Source: Methanolobus sp. WCC4
GTDB taxonomy: Archaea > Halobacteriota > Methanosarcinia > Methanosarcinales > Methanosarcinaceae
Direction of reading: 5' to 3'
Length of the DNA: 64,000 bases
NCBI RefSeq assembly: GCF_038022665.1
Contig: NZ_CP150629.1
Location: 762,480-826,479, forward strand
A program made the translations under genes and the position numbers. Of this stretch, positions 17,639 through 26,233 are shown piece by piece (within the stretch, counting starts at the first letter, position 1; the number at the start of each line of letters is the position of its first letter). The notes under the pieces are model-generated. The model was not told the origin of the DNA. It did no database searches and worked only from the letters and a program-made list of their open reading frames with translations.

Positions 17639-18769
17639 GTGAGCGACAATATCGATAATAATGTAAGTGACAGGGAGGTTATCGAAGCAGCACTTTTCGC
17701 TGCTGGTGGTGCGATCGATGCGGCAACCCTGGCAAAGCTTACGGGCATGAAGAAGAAACAGGTCATTCCTATAGCCCTTGGTATAGTTGAAGAGTACGCT
17801 TCAAGGGAGACAGGTATCGAGGTGATCGACCTTGGTGAACGATATGTGATGCAGGTCAAGCCCAAGTACACCGATATGGTCAGACCTTTCGCTCCAAAGG
17901 AATTGAGTGCACCGATGTTGCGCACTCTTTCCATGATAGCATATCATCAGCCTCTTATCCAGTCCGATCTTGTGGATATGAGGGGCAACTCAGCCTATGA
18001 TCACATAAGGGAACTGAAGGAAAGGGGTTTTGTTGAGGCTCTGCCCCATGGAAGGACCAAGATCCTTCAAACCACTTCTCTATTTGCTGATTATTTCGGT
18101 CTGGAGTCAAATGATCCAGAACTTGTGAAGAAGAAGATCGTCGAGCTGTCACGTCTGCAGAGTGGGCAGAGCGGCCTCAACAAGTGGCTTGGCAGGAGGT
18201 TCATCGGTGTTACTCCTATGTACAGGTCCCTGATGGACCTGTGTGGTATAAGGGAATACAGGGTTATCAATGCCTATGATCCTACTGAGGAAGAACTTGA
18301 TGAGCTTGAGGATGTTTACAAGCTTGTGATCTCTAAAGGTTATGCTGAGAAGGTAAGCAAGTATTATGACGGTGAGATAATCGAGGTGAGTTCCACAACA
18401 TTCGATGATATCATAGATTCCATAAGGCTTCTTGAGAACGTGGGCGACACTGAGAAGGCGGAATCAAGTATCGAACTGATCGCGGACCTCAAAGAAAGGT
18501 ACGCTTCAAAGGCACTTGTAATAAGTAAGAAGGTTCGTCCTGCAACAGATATGGTTGCGCGCATTGTCAGTGACCTGCGTCTGGGTGTGTCCTCTACAGG
18601 TATTGTGATAGCTCCTGATTACGGCACATCGACTGACGGGGTAGAGGTTTCGGAAGGCGCTGACATCCTGGTCCCAACTCACAAGAACCTTGATGGTGAC
18701 CTTCTGGACCGGGTCTGCAGCAAATATGATGCTGTAATAGACGGACTCAGGAATTTTGAGGATAGCTGA
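17639..18769 (+). CDS. scpB: segregation and condensation protein B with long C-terminal extension
   Basis: Residues 1-185 show the two winged-helix domains of ScpB (EAALFAAGGAIDAATLAKL near the start, then LRTLSMIAYHQPLIQSDLVD and the motif LKERGFVE), which bind the kleisin ScpA. The remaining 190 or so residues have no match to ScpB as I know it: first a region with RFIGVTPMYRSLMDLCGIR, then an acidic helical stretch, and finally an alpha/beta-looking part (TGIVIAPDYGTSTDGV...). ScpB proteins are usually near 180-220 residues, so this one is almost double. It starts with GTG after an AGGGTGAT ribosome binding site, 27 bases downstream of scpA. Confidence 0.88.
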   Translation: MSDNIDNNVSDREVIEAALFAAGGAIDAATLAKLTGMKKKQVIPIALGIVEEYASRETGIEVIDLGERYVMQVKPKYTDMVRPFAPKELSAPMLRTLSMIAYHQPLIQSDLVDMRGNSAYDHIRELKERGFVEALPHGRTKILQTTSLFADYFGLESNDPELVKKKIVELSRLQSGQSGLNKWLGRRFIGVTPMYRSLMDLCGIREYRVINAYDPTEEELDELEDVYKLVISKGYAEKVSKYYDGEIIEVSSTTFDDIIDSIRLLENVGDTEKAESSIELIADLKERYASKALVISKKVRPATDMVARIVSDLRLGVSSTGIVIAPDYGTSTDGVEVSEGADILVPTHKNLDGDLLDRVCSKYDAVIDGLRNFEDS

Positions 18770-18831
18770 ACGAAAGTGGAGTTGATGTAAATTTTTGCAT
18801 TATCTTTGTTATTTCGTGACGTCCTTAAAAA

Positions 18832-18866
18832 CCTATATAAATAAGAGGGTATAAGTTTATATACTG
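18832..18866 (+). promoter_or_regulatory. paired TATA boxes before tbp
   Basis: Two TATA-like elements, CCTATATAAATAAG near 18832-18845 and GTTTATATACTG near 18854-18865, lie 43-77 bases before the tbp ATG at 18909. Since TBP itself binds TATA boxes, two staggered sites could support autoregulation or alternative start points. That is inference. Confidence 0.5.
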
Positions 18867-18908
18867 ATTTGTTGAATATAAGCCCGCTTTAAATATGAGG
18901 ATTATACT

Positions 18909-19460
18909 ATGTCAGATTACAACATCAAAATTGAAAATGTGGTCGCATCTACCAAGCTTGCAGAGGAGTTCGATCTTACAAAGATAGAAGCTGAATTCGA
19001 GGGTGCTGAATATAACAAGCAGAAGTTCCCCGGACTTGTATATCGTGTCTCTGACCCAAAAGCAGCATTCCTTGTCTTCACATCCGGTAAGGTAGTATGT
19101 ACCGGTGCAAAGAATGTGGATGATGTTCACACTGTCATAGGTAACATGGCAAAGAAGCTCAACGGTATCGGTATTAAGACCATCGAGAACCCTGAGATCA
19201 CCGTACAGAACATCGTGGCATCAGCTGATCTTCAGGCAGTACTGAACCTCAATGCTATTGCTATCGGACTTGGTCTTGAGAACATCGAATATGAGCCGGA
19301 GCAGTTCCCTGGTCTTGTTTACCGTATCGATGACCCAAAGGTCGTTGTTCTTATCTTCAGTTCAGGAAAGCTTGTGGTCACCGGCGGAAAATCCCCTGAG
19401 AACTGTGAGCAGGGTGTTGAGGTCGTAAGACAACAGCTCGACAGCATGGGTCTGCTTTAA
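18909..19460 (+). CDS. tbp: TATA-box-binding protein TBP
   Basis: General transcription factor that recognises archaeal TATA boxes and recruits TFB and RNA polymerase. The 183 residues form two direct repeats of about 90 residues: first [16 protein letters not shown] ... [27 protein letters not shown] is mirrored by [16 protein letters not shown] ... [12 protein letters not shown], the saddle halves. The C terminus lacks a long acidic tail. The gene follows its own promoter and ends 25 bases before the glycosyltransferase. Confidence 0.97.
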   Translation: MSDYNIKIENVVASTKLAEEFDLTKIEAEFEGAEYNKQKFPGLVYRVSDPKAAFLVFTSGKVVCTGAKNVDDVHTVIGNMAKKLNGIGIKTIENPEITVQNIVASADLQAVLNLNAIAIGLGLENIEYEPEQFPGLVYRIDDPKVVVLIFSSGKLVVTGGKSPENCEQGVEVVRQQLDSMGLL

Positions 19461-19485
19461 GACCTTTCATTTCTATTTTGTATCA

Positions 19486-20406
19486 ATGACTAATGATAAT
19501 GTCTGTATTCTGTTGCCCACTCTTAATGAAGAGGCTACCGTAGGTCAGGTCATCAGGGACTTCCGTTCAGAGGGCTTTGACAATATAATGGTCATAGACG
19601 GCAACAGCAAGGACAGGACACGCGAGATAGCCGAGGCTGAAGGTGCAAGGGTAGTGGTCCAGACCGGGAAGGGCAAAGGGCAGGCAATAAAGCAGGCCTT
19701 TGATCTTATCGAAGAGGACTATGTCGTCATGGCAGACGGCGACGGCACCAATCTTGCAAAGGATGTCCATGCGGTGCTTGGCCCTGTACTGGAAGGAAAG
19801 GCCGACCATGTGATGGGGAACAGGCTGGTGGACTATGAGAAGGGAGCATTTACCAGGCTCAACCTGATAGGGAACAAGCTGATCAACAAGATGTTCGGAA
19901 TGGCCTATGGTGTCTGGCTCGATGATATTCTCACAGGCTATCGTGCTTTCAACAGAAAAGCGATAAAGTCGTTCGAACTGAAAAAGATGGGATTCGAGGT
20001 TGAGTCTGAGATCACAATTGAAAGTGTGAAGAAGGACCTGCGTATCGAGGAAGTCCCGACAACCTATCTGGCAAGACATTCGGAAGGTGCCACCAAGCTG
20101 AATCCGCTCAAGGATGGATGGAGGATCGGTTCTACCATTTACAAGATGGCCAGACTTCACAATCCCATGTTCTATTTTGGCATCATTGGCGGAGCTTTCA
20201 TCCTGGCGGGTCTGTTTACCGGTACATATGTGGTTGTTGAGTGGTTCCATGGTGTCACACGTATCCCCATGACGATCCTCACTGCACTACTGATCATTGC
20301 AGGTTTCCAGATGTTCGTTTTTGGTATGCTGAGTGATCTGGTGGTAGCTCTTCACAGGGAGAACATGCGCATTTTAAGGAAGATCGATGAAAGTAAGAAG
20401 GAATGA
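19486..20406 (+). CDS. aglJ: AglJ-like dolichol phosphate glycosyltransferase (GT2)
   Basis: Family 2 glycosyltransferase. The GT-A domain (residues about 1-215) starts with NVCILLPTLNEEATVGQVI and carries VIDGNSKDRTREIAE and a D-G-D-G-T metal site (VMADGDGTNL). KGKGQAIKQAFD is the conserved loop. Two C-terminal membrane helices (about 225-250 and 262-292) anchor it in the membrane. The domain order and C-terminal part match haloarchaeal AglJ, which adds the first sugar to dolichol phosphate for S-layer N-glycosylation. The exact sugar is unknown. The many N-x-S/T sites in the window's surface proteins fit this role. Confidence 0.85.
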   Translation: MTNDNVCILLPTLNEEATVGQVIRDFRSEGFDNIMVIDGNSKDRTREIAEAEGARVVVQTGKGKGQAIKQAFDLIEEDYVVMADGDGTNLAKDVHAVLGPVLEGKADHVMGNRLVDYEKGAFTRLNLIGNKLINKMFGMAYGVWLDDILTGYRAFNRKAIKSFELKKMGFEVESEITIESVKKDLRIEEVPTTYLARHSEGATKLNPLKDGWRIGSTIYKMARLHNPMFYFGIIGGAFILAGLFTGTYVVVEWFHGVTRIPMTILTALLIIAGFQMFVFGMLSDLVVALHRENMRILRKIDESKKE

Positions 20407-20606
20407 TCCTTCTTCATTCTCAGGCTTTCATCCTTACTTTGTTCACAGTGAGAATTCTATTTGTGAAGACAAATTAATTTGTTCTACATAGCGGGCATTA
20501 TTGTAACAGGCACTCTCTGTGTTATTTATTAGTGTCTATGGTTCGCGATTTAATAGTGTATTTACTTTTATATTGTCAGAACAGTTAAACATAAAATTAT
20601 TATCTG

Positions 20607-20659
20607 TAAAGTTAACTTGACTTTATCTAAAGTTAATTTTTCGACAAACATTATATACC
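20607..20659 (+). promoter_or_regulatory. thiC promoter with upstream direct repeat
   Basis: TTATATACC at 20651-20659 is the TATA box, about 45 bases before the thiC ATG. Immediately upstream the nonamer TAAAGTTAA occurs twice, at 20607-20615 and 20628-20636. The copies are 21 bases apart, or two helical turns, which fits binding of a dimeric regulator at the same DNA face. A thiamine-responsive regulator is a guess. Confidence 0.5.
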
Positions 20660-20700
20660 ATCTGGTTATTGTAAGTTACATCCAAACTTGAGGTATAAAC

Positions 20701-21990
20701 ATGACAATAGTTACAGATGCAAAAAATGGTAAGATCACAGAAGAGATGAAGATCGTTGCCCAGAACGAAGGTAAAGACCCTGAATTCATCAGACGTGGTA
20801 TCGCAGCAGGAAGAATTGTAATCCCAATGACCCCATACAGGGACATCAAGATATGTGGTATTGGTGAAGGCTTAACCACAAAGGTTAATGCATCCATCGG
20901 TGCATCATCAGACATTGTTGACCTTGACATGGAAGTAAAGAAAGCACAGGCTGCTGAAGCCGCTGGTGCAGACACACTTATGGAGCTCGGTACAGGTGGA
21001 GACTTCCTTGGTATCAGGAAAGCAGTCTGTGACTCAATTTCCCTTCCAGTAGGTTCAGTACCACTCTATCAGGCATTCATCACCGCAGCAAAGAGAGACG
21101 GTTCCATTGTCCACATGACAGAGGACGACCTCTGGTATGCAACCGAGGAGCAGGCAAAGCTCGGTACAAACTTCATGGCTATCCACACAGGTATCAACAA
21201 CATTGTCCTTGACAGGTTGAAGTCACACGGCAGATACGGTGGTCTCTGTTCCCGTGGCGGTGCATTCATGAGCACATGGATGCTGCACAACGAGAAGGAA
21301 AACCCACTTTACGCAGACTTTGACTACCTCTGTGAGATCCTCAAGGAACACGAAGTCACCCTTTCAACAGGTAACGGAATGCGCGCAGGAGCGGTCCACG
21401 ACGCAACCGACAGGGCACAGGTCCAGGAGCTCATCATCAACTCCGAGTGCGCAGAGAAAGCACACGACAAATACGACCTTCAGGTAATCGTAGAAGGACC
21501 AGGTCACGTACCACTTGATCAGGTAGAGATGAATGTCAAGCTCATGAAGGCAATGAGCAACAGAAAACCATTCTACATGCTCGGTCCACTGGTATCAGAC
21601 ATCGGTGCAGGCCGTGACCACATCGTAACAGCGATCGGTGCATCAGCTTCCGCAGCAGCAGGCTGTGACTTCCTCTGTTACGTAACACCAGCAGAACACC
21701 TTGCACTTCCAAACCTTGAAGATGTTGTTGAAGGTGTCAAGACATCAAAGATTGCAGCACACGTCGGTGACATGGTCAAATACCCGGACACAGCTCGTGA
21801 TGTTGACCTCGCAATGGGCAGAGCACGCGCAAAACTTGACTGGGAGGAACAGTACAAGTACGCACTCGACCCAGAACTTGCAAGAGCAACCAGGGACAGC
21901 AGATCACCAGGCGACGAAGACGCATGTACCATGTGCGGTGACTTCTGCGCTCTTAAGATCGTTAACGCAAACTACGACCTTTGCAAGTAA
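20701..21990 (+). CDS. thiC: phosphomethylpyrimidine synthase ThiC
   Basis: Radical SAM enzyme that converts aminoimidazole ribotide to the HMP-phosphate pyrimidine of thiamine. The 429-residue protein is the short archaeal form, without the N-terminal domain of the roughly 600-residue bacterial enzymes. Core motifs include IPVTPYRDIKICGIGEG-like sequence near residue 40, GTNFMAIHTGIN, SRGGAFMSTWM, EGPGHVP and GPLVSDIGAGRDHI. The C-terminal cluster-binding motif reads CTMCGDFC, with three residues between the second and third Cys. Codon use is visibly different from that of its neighbours (more ACA, CCA and GCA), consistent with strong expression. It is monocistronic; T-runs follow at 22020-22060. 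Confidence 0.95.
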   Translation: MTIVTDAKNGKITEEMKIVAQNEGKDPEFIRRGIAAGRIVIPMTPYRDIKICGIGEGLTTKVNASIGASSDIVDLDMEVKKAQAAEAAGADTLMELGTGGDFLGIRKAVCDSISLPVGSVPLYQAFITAAKRDGSIVHMTEDDLWYATEEQAKLGTNFMAIHTGINNIVLDRLKSHGRYGGLCSRGGAFMSTWMLHNEKENPLYADFDYLCEILKEHEVTLSTGNGMRAGAVHDATDRAQVQELIINSECAEKAHDKYDLQVIVEGPGHVPLDQVEMNVKLMKAMSNRKPFYMLGPLVSDIGAGRDHIVTAIGASASAAAGCDFLCYVTPAEHLALPNLEDVVEGVKTSKIAAHVGDMVKYPDTARDVDLAMGRARAKLDWEEQYKYALDPELARATRDSRSPGDEDACTMCGDFCALKIVNANYDLCK

Positions 21991-22163
21991 TGCCCCTGGC
22001 ATTATCTTGCTTCTTTTACCTTTCTTTTTTTCTTTGCTTTTCTTATCTCTTTTTTTGGTAAACAAGTCTCTCTCTATTGAATTGTTCAAAAGGGCCGTAG
22101 TGAGATAACATTTTTATAATCTTATAGCCCACTTTATTATGTGGGTTCAATGGTGGTTGATCG

Positions 22164-23408
22164 ATGAAGGATCTTCTACCTACATATATGTTATATGCAA
22201 ATGACAGGGGTAGTGGTATGGCCACGTTAGACGCTGATAGAGCAATTGATGTTATTCATGGAACTCTTCCTATTCGGAAATTCTCAGCACCTGAGATAAT
22301 AATGGGCGATGGCTCCCGGAATCTCGTAGGCCAGTATGTTCTCAGTCTGTCTGGAAAAAATGTATTTCTTGTCAGTGACCCCGGTATTTTTAAGGCAGGT
22401 TGGGCCGGAGAGGTTATAGGCGAGTTGGAATCTTCAGGTATCAATGTCGTGGTCTATGATGGCGTATCTCCAAACCCGAAGTCCTCGGAAGTAATGCGGG
22501 GTGCGGAGGTTTATGAGGAGGCAGGTTGTGACCTGATAGTTTCTGTGGGGGGTGGTAGTTCCATGGACTGTGGTAAGGCTATAGGTGCTGTAGTCTCCAA
22601 TCAGTGTGATGTTCTGGAACTGGAAGGGATCGATGAGGTGGTAATGCCTGCTCCTCCTTTCATATGTATACCTACGACCGCAGGTTCTTCTGCTGACGTG
22701 TCCCAATTCGCTATTATCAATGACGAACAGAAGAAACGTAAGTTTGCCATAATCAGTAAGACTATGATCGCGGACCTGGCACTCGTCGATCCGGAAACCA
22801 CAGTCACTATGGATCCTGAACTGACCGCAACAACAGGAATAGATGCCCTTAGTCATGCTTTTGAGGCATATGTTTCAAATGCATCTTCTGTAATTACCGA
22901 TATGTATGCTCTGGAGGCTGTTAAACTGGTAGCAGAATATCTTCCAAAAGCATATGGTGAACCTGACAACCTAATGTTCAGGGATAAGGTTATGCTTGGA
23001 AGTATGTATGCAGGTCTGGCATTCTCCAACGCCAGCTTGGGTCTGGTGCATGCTATGGCACATAGTCTTGGAGGTTACAATGATTCTCCTCATGGTGAAT
23101 GTAATGCACAGCTCCTGGAACATGTGGTTGCCTTCAATTATTCTCATGCAGAGGCAAAATATAGGGATCTTGAAGCCGCTATGTCCGGTAAGGTGCCATC
23201 AAAGAACAGCGGTCCGGATGGTCTGATACGTGAACTGCGAAATATGACTTCCGAGCTGGATATAGTTCCGGGATTATGTCATATGGGTGTAAAAGAGGAT
23301 GACCTTGAGTATCTAAGTGAGAATGCATATGTGGATCCATGTCTGGCAACCAATCCCTGTCCTGCAACAAAAAAGGATATAGAGAGAATCTATCATGAAT
23401 CACTCTGA
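22164..23408 (+). CDS. iron-containing alcohol dehydrogenase family protein
   Basis: NAD(P)-dependent group III dehydrogenase, acting on an unknown alcohol or aldehyde. The Rossmann part has VSVGGGSSMDCGKAIG (cofactor binding, near residue 125), followed by PFICIPTTAGSSADVS. Metal ligands are expected at the Asp and His of TTGIDALSHAFEAYVS, at HAMAHSLGG and at SPHGECNAQLLEH, all present. A methionine at 22218 preceded by AGGGGTAG is an alternative start that would remove 18 residues. The end overlaps the histidine kinase by 14 bases, so the two are co-transcribed. A methanogen use could be reduction of short-chain aldehydes, which is inference. Confidence 0.9.
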   Translation: MKDLLPTYMLYANDRGSGMATLDADRAIDVIHGTLPIRKFSAPEIIMGDGSRNLVGQYVLSLSGKNVFLVSDPGIFKAGWAGEVIGELESSGINVVVYDGVSPNPKSSEVMRGAEVYEEAGCDLIVSVGGGSSMDCGKAIGAVVSNQCDVLELEGIDEVVMPAPPFICIPTTAGSSADVSQFAIINDEQKKRKFAIISKTMIADLALVDPETTVTMDPELTATTGIDALSHAFEAYVSNASSVITDMYALEAVKLVAEYLPKAYGEPDNLMFRDKVMLGSMYAGLAFSNASLGLVHAMAHSLGGYNDSPHGECNAQLLEHVVAFNYSHAEAKYRDLEAAMSGKVPSKNSGPDGLIRELRNMTSELDIVPGLCHMGVKEDDLEYLSENAYVDPCLATNPCPATKKDIERIYHESL

Positions 23409-24651
23409 AGACGATGACAGGCAGGATATTATTAGAAAGAAGATCATCGGACTGGGGGATACTTCCCATCGTAAAAGCTACTATCCCCAGCTAAAGGAAC
23501 AGATACGTGAGCTTAATGTCACCATGCGTGCGTTGCGTGAGAGTGAAGAAAAGTACAGGACATATGTAACGGTCTCTCCTTATCCTATTCTTGTATTGGA
23601 TCATCGCGGTGATTTCATTGATGTGAATCCGGCAGCTTGTAAGGTGACTGGTTATTCCAGAGAAGAGATGCTTCAGATGAATATTTCTGATTTCATACTT
23701 CCGGCAAGACATGAGAACTATCTGCGGTCATTTAAACAGCTACATGACGAAGGCAAGTTATCAGGGGAGTTCCCATTTCTAAATAAGGGTAATGGGGTAT
23801 TCTACATGGAACTCCATGCTGTTTCTATTCCTGATGATCGTTTCCTTGCAATATGCATGGATGTAACTGAAAAGAAAAGGTTCCAGGAGGATCTCTTAAA
23901 GGCAAAGATAACTGCAGAGAATGCAAACCGTACTAAAACAGAGTTCCTTGCCAATATGAGCCATGAACTGCGGACCCCATTGAATTCAATAATTGGATTC
24001 TCGGATATGCTTCTTGAAGGGCTCACAGGAGAGATGAACGATAAGCAATCCCGTTACATAAGGAATATCTCCCAGAGTGGGAAACATTTACTGAGCATCA
24101 TCAACGAGATACTGGATATTTCCAGGATCGAGTCCGGAAATATGAAATTACACAAAGAAGACATTCATATTGACGAGGTCTATGAGGATATTTATTCTAC
24201 ATTTAAGAATATTGCAGATGCTAAAGGTCTTCTTCTGGAATTGTCCACTGATCAGAAAGATAGGTGTGTATGTGCCGATAAGGCAAAGCTAAAACAGATA
24301 CTTTTCAATCTTGTCAGCAATGCCATTAAATTCACTGATAGCGGTGGATCAGTTAAAGTGACTGCAGATATTAAAGATGGTTTTGTACATATCTCTGTAA
24401 CTGATACGGGAATCGGCATTGATATGGATGATCTTGGGAAGATCTTTACTCCATTCGTGCAACTGGATTCTTCGGAAGCAAGAAAATATCAGGGTACCGG
24501 GCTTGGCCTGGCACTTTCAAAGGAGCTTATCGAGTTACATGGTGGGGCAATATGGGTTGAAAGTGAACCCGGGAAAGGAAGTATCTTCACTTTTACCCTG
24601 CCTTTGTGTGAAACCTGTGAATTCGGGTTATCGAATGTTCAGCTCAAATAA
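23395..24651 (+). CDS. soluble PAS-domain sensor histidine kinase
   Basis: A 418-residue two-component sensor without membrane segments, so it acts in the cytoplasm. A short coiled coil (residues 30-55) precedes a PAS domain (about 50-160, with SPYPILVLDHRGDFIDVNPAA). The dimerisation helix carries the phosphoacceptor His190 in MSHELRTPLNSIIGF. The ATPase domain follows, with N box (FNLVSNAIKFT), G1 (DTGIGI) and G2 (GTGLGLALSKELIELHGG). No receiver domain is attached and no response regulator lies nearby, so the partner is elsewhere or absent. It overlaps the dehydrogenase gene, suggesting that the sensed signal relates to that enzyme. Confidence 0.93.
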   Translation: MNHSEDDDRQDIIRKKIIGLGDTSHRKSYYPQLKEQIRELNVTMRALRESEEKYRTYVTVSPYPILVLDHRGDFIDVNPAACKVTGYSREEMLQMNISDFILPARHENYLRSFKQLHDEGKLSGEFPFLNKGNGVFYMELHAVSIPDDRFLAICMDVTEKKRFQEDLLKAKITAENANRTKTEFLANMSHELRTPLNSIIGFSDMLLEGLTGEMNDKQSRYIRNISQSGKHLLSIINEILDISRIESGNMKLHKEDIHIDEVYEDIYSTFKNIADAKGLLLELSTDQKDRCVCADKAKLKQILFNLVSNAIKFTDSGGSVKVTADIKDGFVHISVTDTGIGIDMDDLGKIFTPFVQLDSSEARKYQGTGLGLALSKELIELHGGAIWVESEPGKGSIFTFTLPLCETCEFGLSNVQLK

Positions 24652-24679
24652 TGTGGGATAGGGTCAGTCCATCCGGAGT

Positions 24680-24692
24680 ACATATTTATATT
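24680..24692 (+). promoter_or_regulatory. TATA box of a probably leaderless transcript
   Basis: ACATATTTATATT at 24680-24692 lies about 28 bases before the ATG at 24714. With the usual archaeal spacing of about 25 bases from TATA to transcript start, the mRNA would begin at or just before the ATG. No ribosome binding site is visible in front of it. Confidence 0.5.
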
Positions 24693-24713
24693 AAAATTTA
24701 CAAAATCCTTATT

Positions 24714-25493
24714 ATGTCTATAATCACTCTCACCACAGATTTCGGATCGCTATATCCTGCATCCATGAAAGGTGTCATATTAAGTATAGACCCTGATGCC
24801 ACTATTGTCGATATCACTCATTCCATACCCCCTACTGATATTCAGGCAGGTGCTCTTGCAATGCATTCTGTTGTAAGGTATTATCCTCAGGGGACGATAC
24901 ATGTTGGTGTCATCGACCCGGGTGTTGGTACGGAAAGAAAGGCTATAGTGGTTCGTGCGGGTGGGCAATATCTTGTAGGACCTGACAATGGGCTCCTCAT
25001 GCCTGCGGCAAAGCTTCTGGGAGATATGGAGGTATATGAGATAAGTTCAGATATCCTTCCGGATGAAGTATCATCTACTTTCCATGGCAGGGATATCTTT
25101 GCTCCGGTGGCCGCACACATCTCAAAAGGAATGGGACTTAAGGAGATCGGGAAGCCTGTGGATGAATATGTGACCCTCGATATTTCGGGTTATGAGATAG
25201 AGAAGGATTTCATAAGGACCAGGGTTGTGTACATTGATAGTTTTGGAAACATCATCACCAATGTTCCCGGGGATGAACTGATGAGAAGTGTACAGCAGGG
25301 CGCAATACTCTCTATTGCCGGACGTCAGATGCCATTTCTGAGCACCTATGGTGAGGTTACCAGAGGAAAGTTACTTTCACTTGTAGGAAGCCATGGTTTT
25401 CTGGAGGTCGCCCTTAACCAGGGCAGTGCAGCAAAGCTGCTGCATCTTGATAATGGAAATGAGATAACGATCGGGATACTTGGCGGTCAATGA
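24714..25493 (+). CDS. SAM hydrolase / SAM hydroxide adenosyltransferase (DUF62 family)
   Basis: Member of the family that includes bacterial fluorinases and chlorinases. In archaea it hydrolyses S-adenosylmethionine to adenosine and methionine. The 259-residue protein starts MSIITLTTDFGSLYPASMKG; an earlier in-frame ATG at 24651 overlaps the kinase gene and encodes an unrelated leader, so I reject it. Family motifs are TTDFG, DITHSIPP, GVIDPGVGT, VGPDNGLL and TFHGRDIFAP, then a C-terminal beta-barrel domain with DSFGNIITN. The physiological role in methanogens is not established. Confidence 0.88.
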   Translation: MSIITLTTDFGSLYPASMKGVILSIDPDATIVDITHSIPPTDIQAGALAMHSVVRYYPQGTIHVGVIDPGVGTERKAIVVRAGGQYLVGPDNGLLMPAAKLLGDMEVYEISSDILPDEVSSTFHGRDIFAPVAAHISKGMGLKEIGKPVDEYVTLDISGYEIEKDFIRTRVVYIDSFGNIITNVPGDELMRSVQQGAILSIAGRQMPFLSTYGEVTRGKLLSLVGSHGFLEVALNQGSAAKLLHLDNGNEITIGILGGQ

Positions 25494-25515
25494 CTACCGT
25501 ATCCTTCAATGACCC

Positions 25516-26160
25516 TTATCTTCTTTTAATGAAGTATATGCACATCAGGGCAAATACAAGCGGGACAAGTGTGTTCTGTCCTGTCTGCTGACTATCTGAT
25601 GTAGCTTCTATTTCTTCCTGTTCTTCAGCAATGATCTCGGCATCACCTATGGCTAACATTGCATTGTTGATGTTTACAGGGAGCTTTTCTCCTGCAGAAT
25701 TGGTGAGGATCACATTCTTCATCTCAACCTCAGTTACTCCAGATATTTCCTTTGAACTGAAAGTGATGGTTGCAAAGGTTCCTGGATCAAGTGGCATATC
25801 GTTTCCCAGGATCGCACAATAGACACCGTTTACAATACCTGCATCATTGTCAATGGTTCCCCTGGAGAATATGGTGCTTTTTCCACTCTGCTTGAAGATA
25901 TCTCCCTCAGTGATAGAGGTGATACTGATGAGGTCGGGGTCGTAGGATAATTCCAGTTCGGCACCTGATGTATTTACATCAGGTGTTATTACAATATCAA
26001 GTGTGAATTCTGCATTTTCCTCGACTTTCAGCTGTACCGGGGAGAACTCAATGGTAGATTCGGCACTTGCAGTGCATGCAAATGACAATACGACAAAAGT
26101 TACAATAAAAGTGAACAAAGCGATGTTTATTAATGATCTTATATCTCGGGTTCCGGACAT
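25516..26160 (-). CDS. secreted cohesin-domain surface protein
   Basis: A 214-residue protein. A signal peptide (hydrophobic to about residue 33, ending near TASAE) is followed by one cohesin-like beta-sandwich: IEFSPVQLKVEENAEFTLDIVI, then AELELSYDPDLISI and VEMKNVILTNSAGEKL at the end. An acidic linker follows, then a C-terminal membrane helix with a K-R-R stop (LVPLVFALMCIYFIKRR), anchoring the domain outside the cell. The start is taken as the ATG at 26160, five bases after AAGGTGG; an ATG at 26163 and a GTG at 26169 are less well placed. Cohesins bind dockerins, but no dockerin protein is seen here. Confidence 0.82.
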   Translation of the reverse strand: MSGTRDIRSLINIALFTFIVTFVVLSFACTASAESTIEFSPVQLKVEENAEFTLDIVITPDVNTSGAELELSYDPDLISITSITEGDIFKQSGKSTIFSRGTIDNDAGIVNGVYCAILGNDMPLDPGTFATITFSSKEISGVTEVEMKNVILTNSAGEKLPVNINNAMLAIGDAEIIAEEQEEIEATSDSQQTGQNTLVPLVFALMCIYFIKRR

Positions 26161-26233
26161 CATAACCACCTTTCAATTATTATTTGATGGTTTGATCCTA
26201 TTAAATATATCGCTTCATAATAAATGTGGGCCA

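Noticed and set aside
20407..20700. TPP riboswitch upstream of thiC
   Set aside because: The conserved CTGAGA and related core motifs of the TPP aptamer were not found in the right arrangement.
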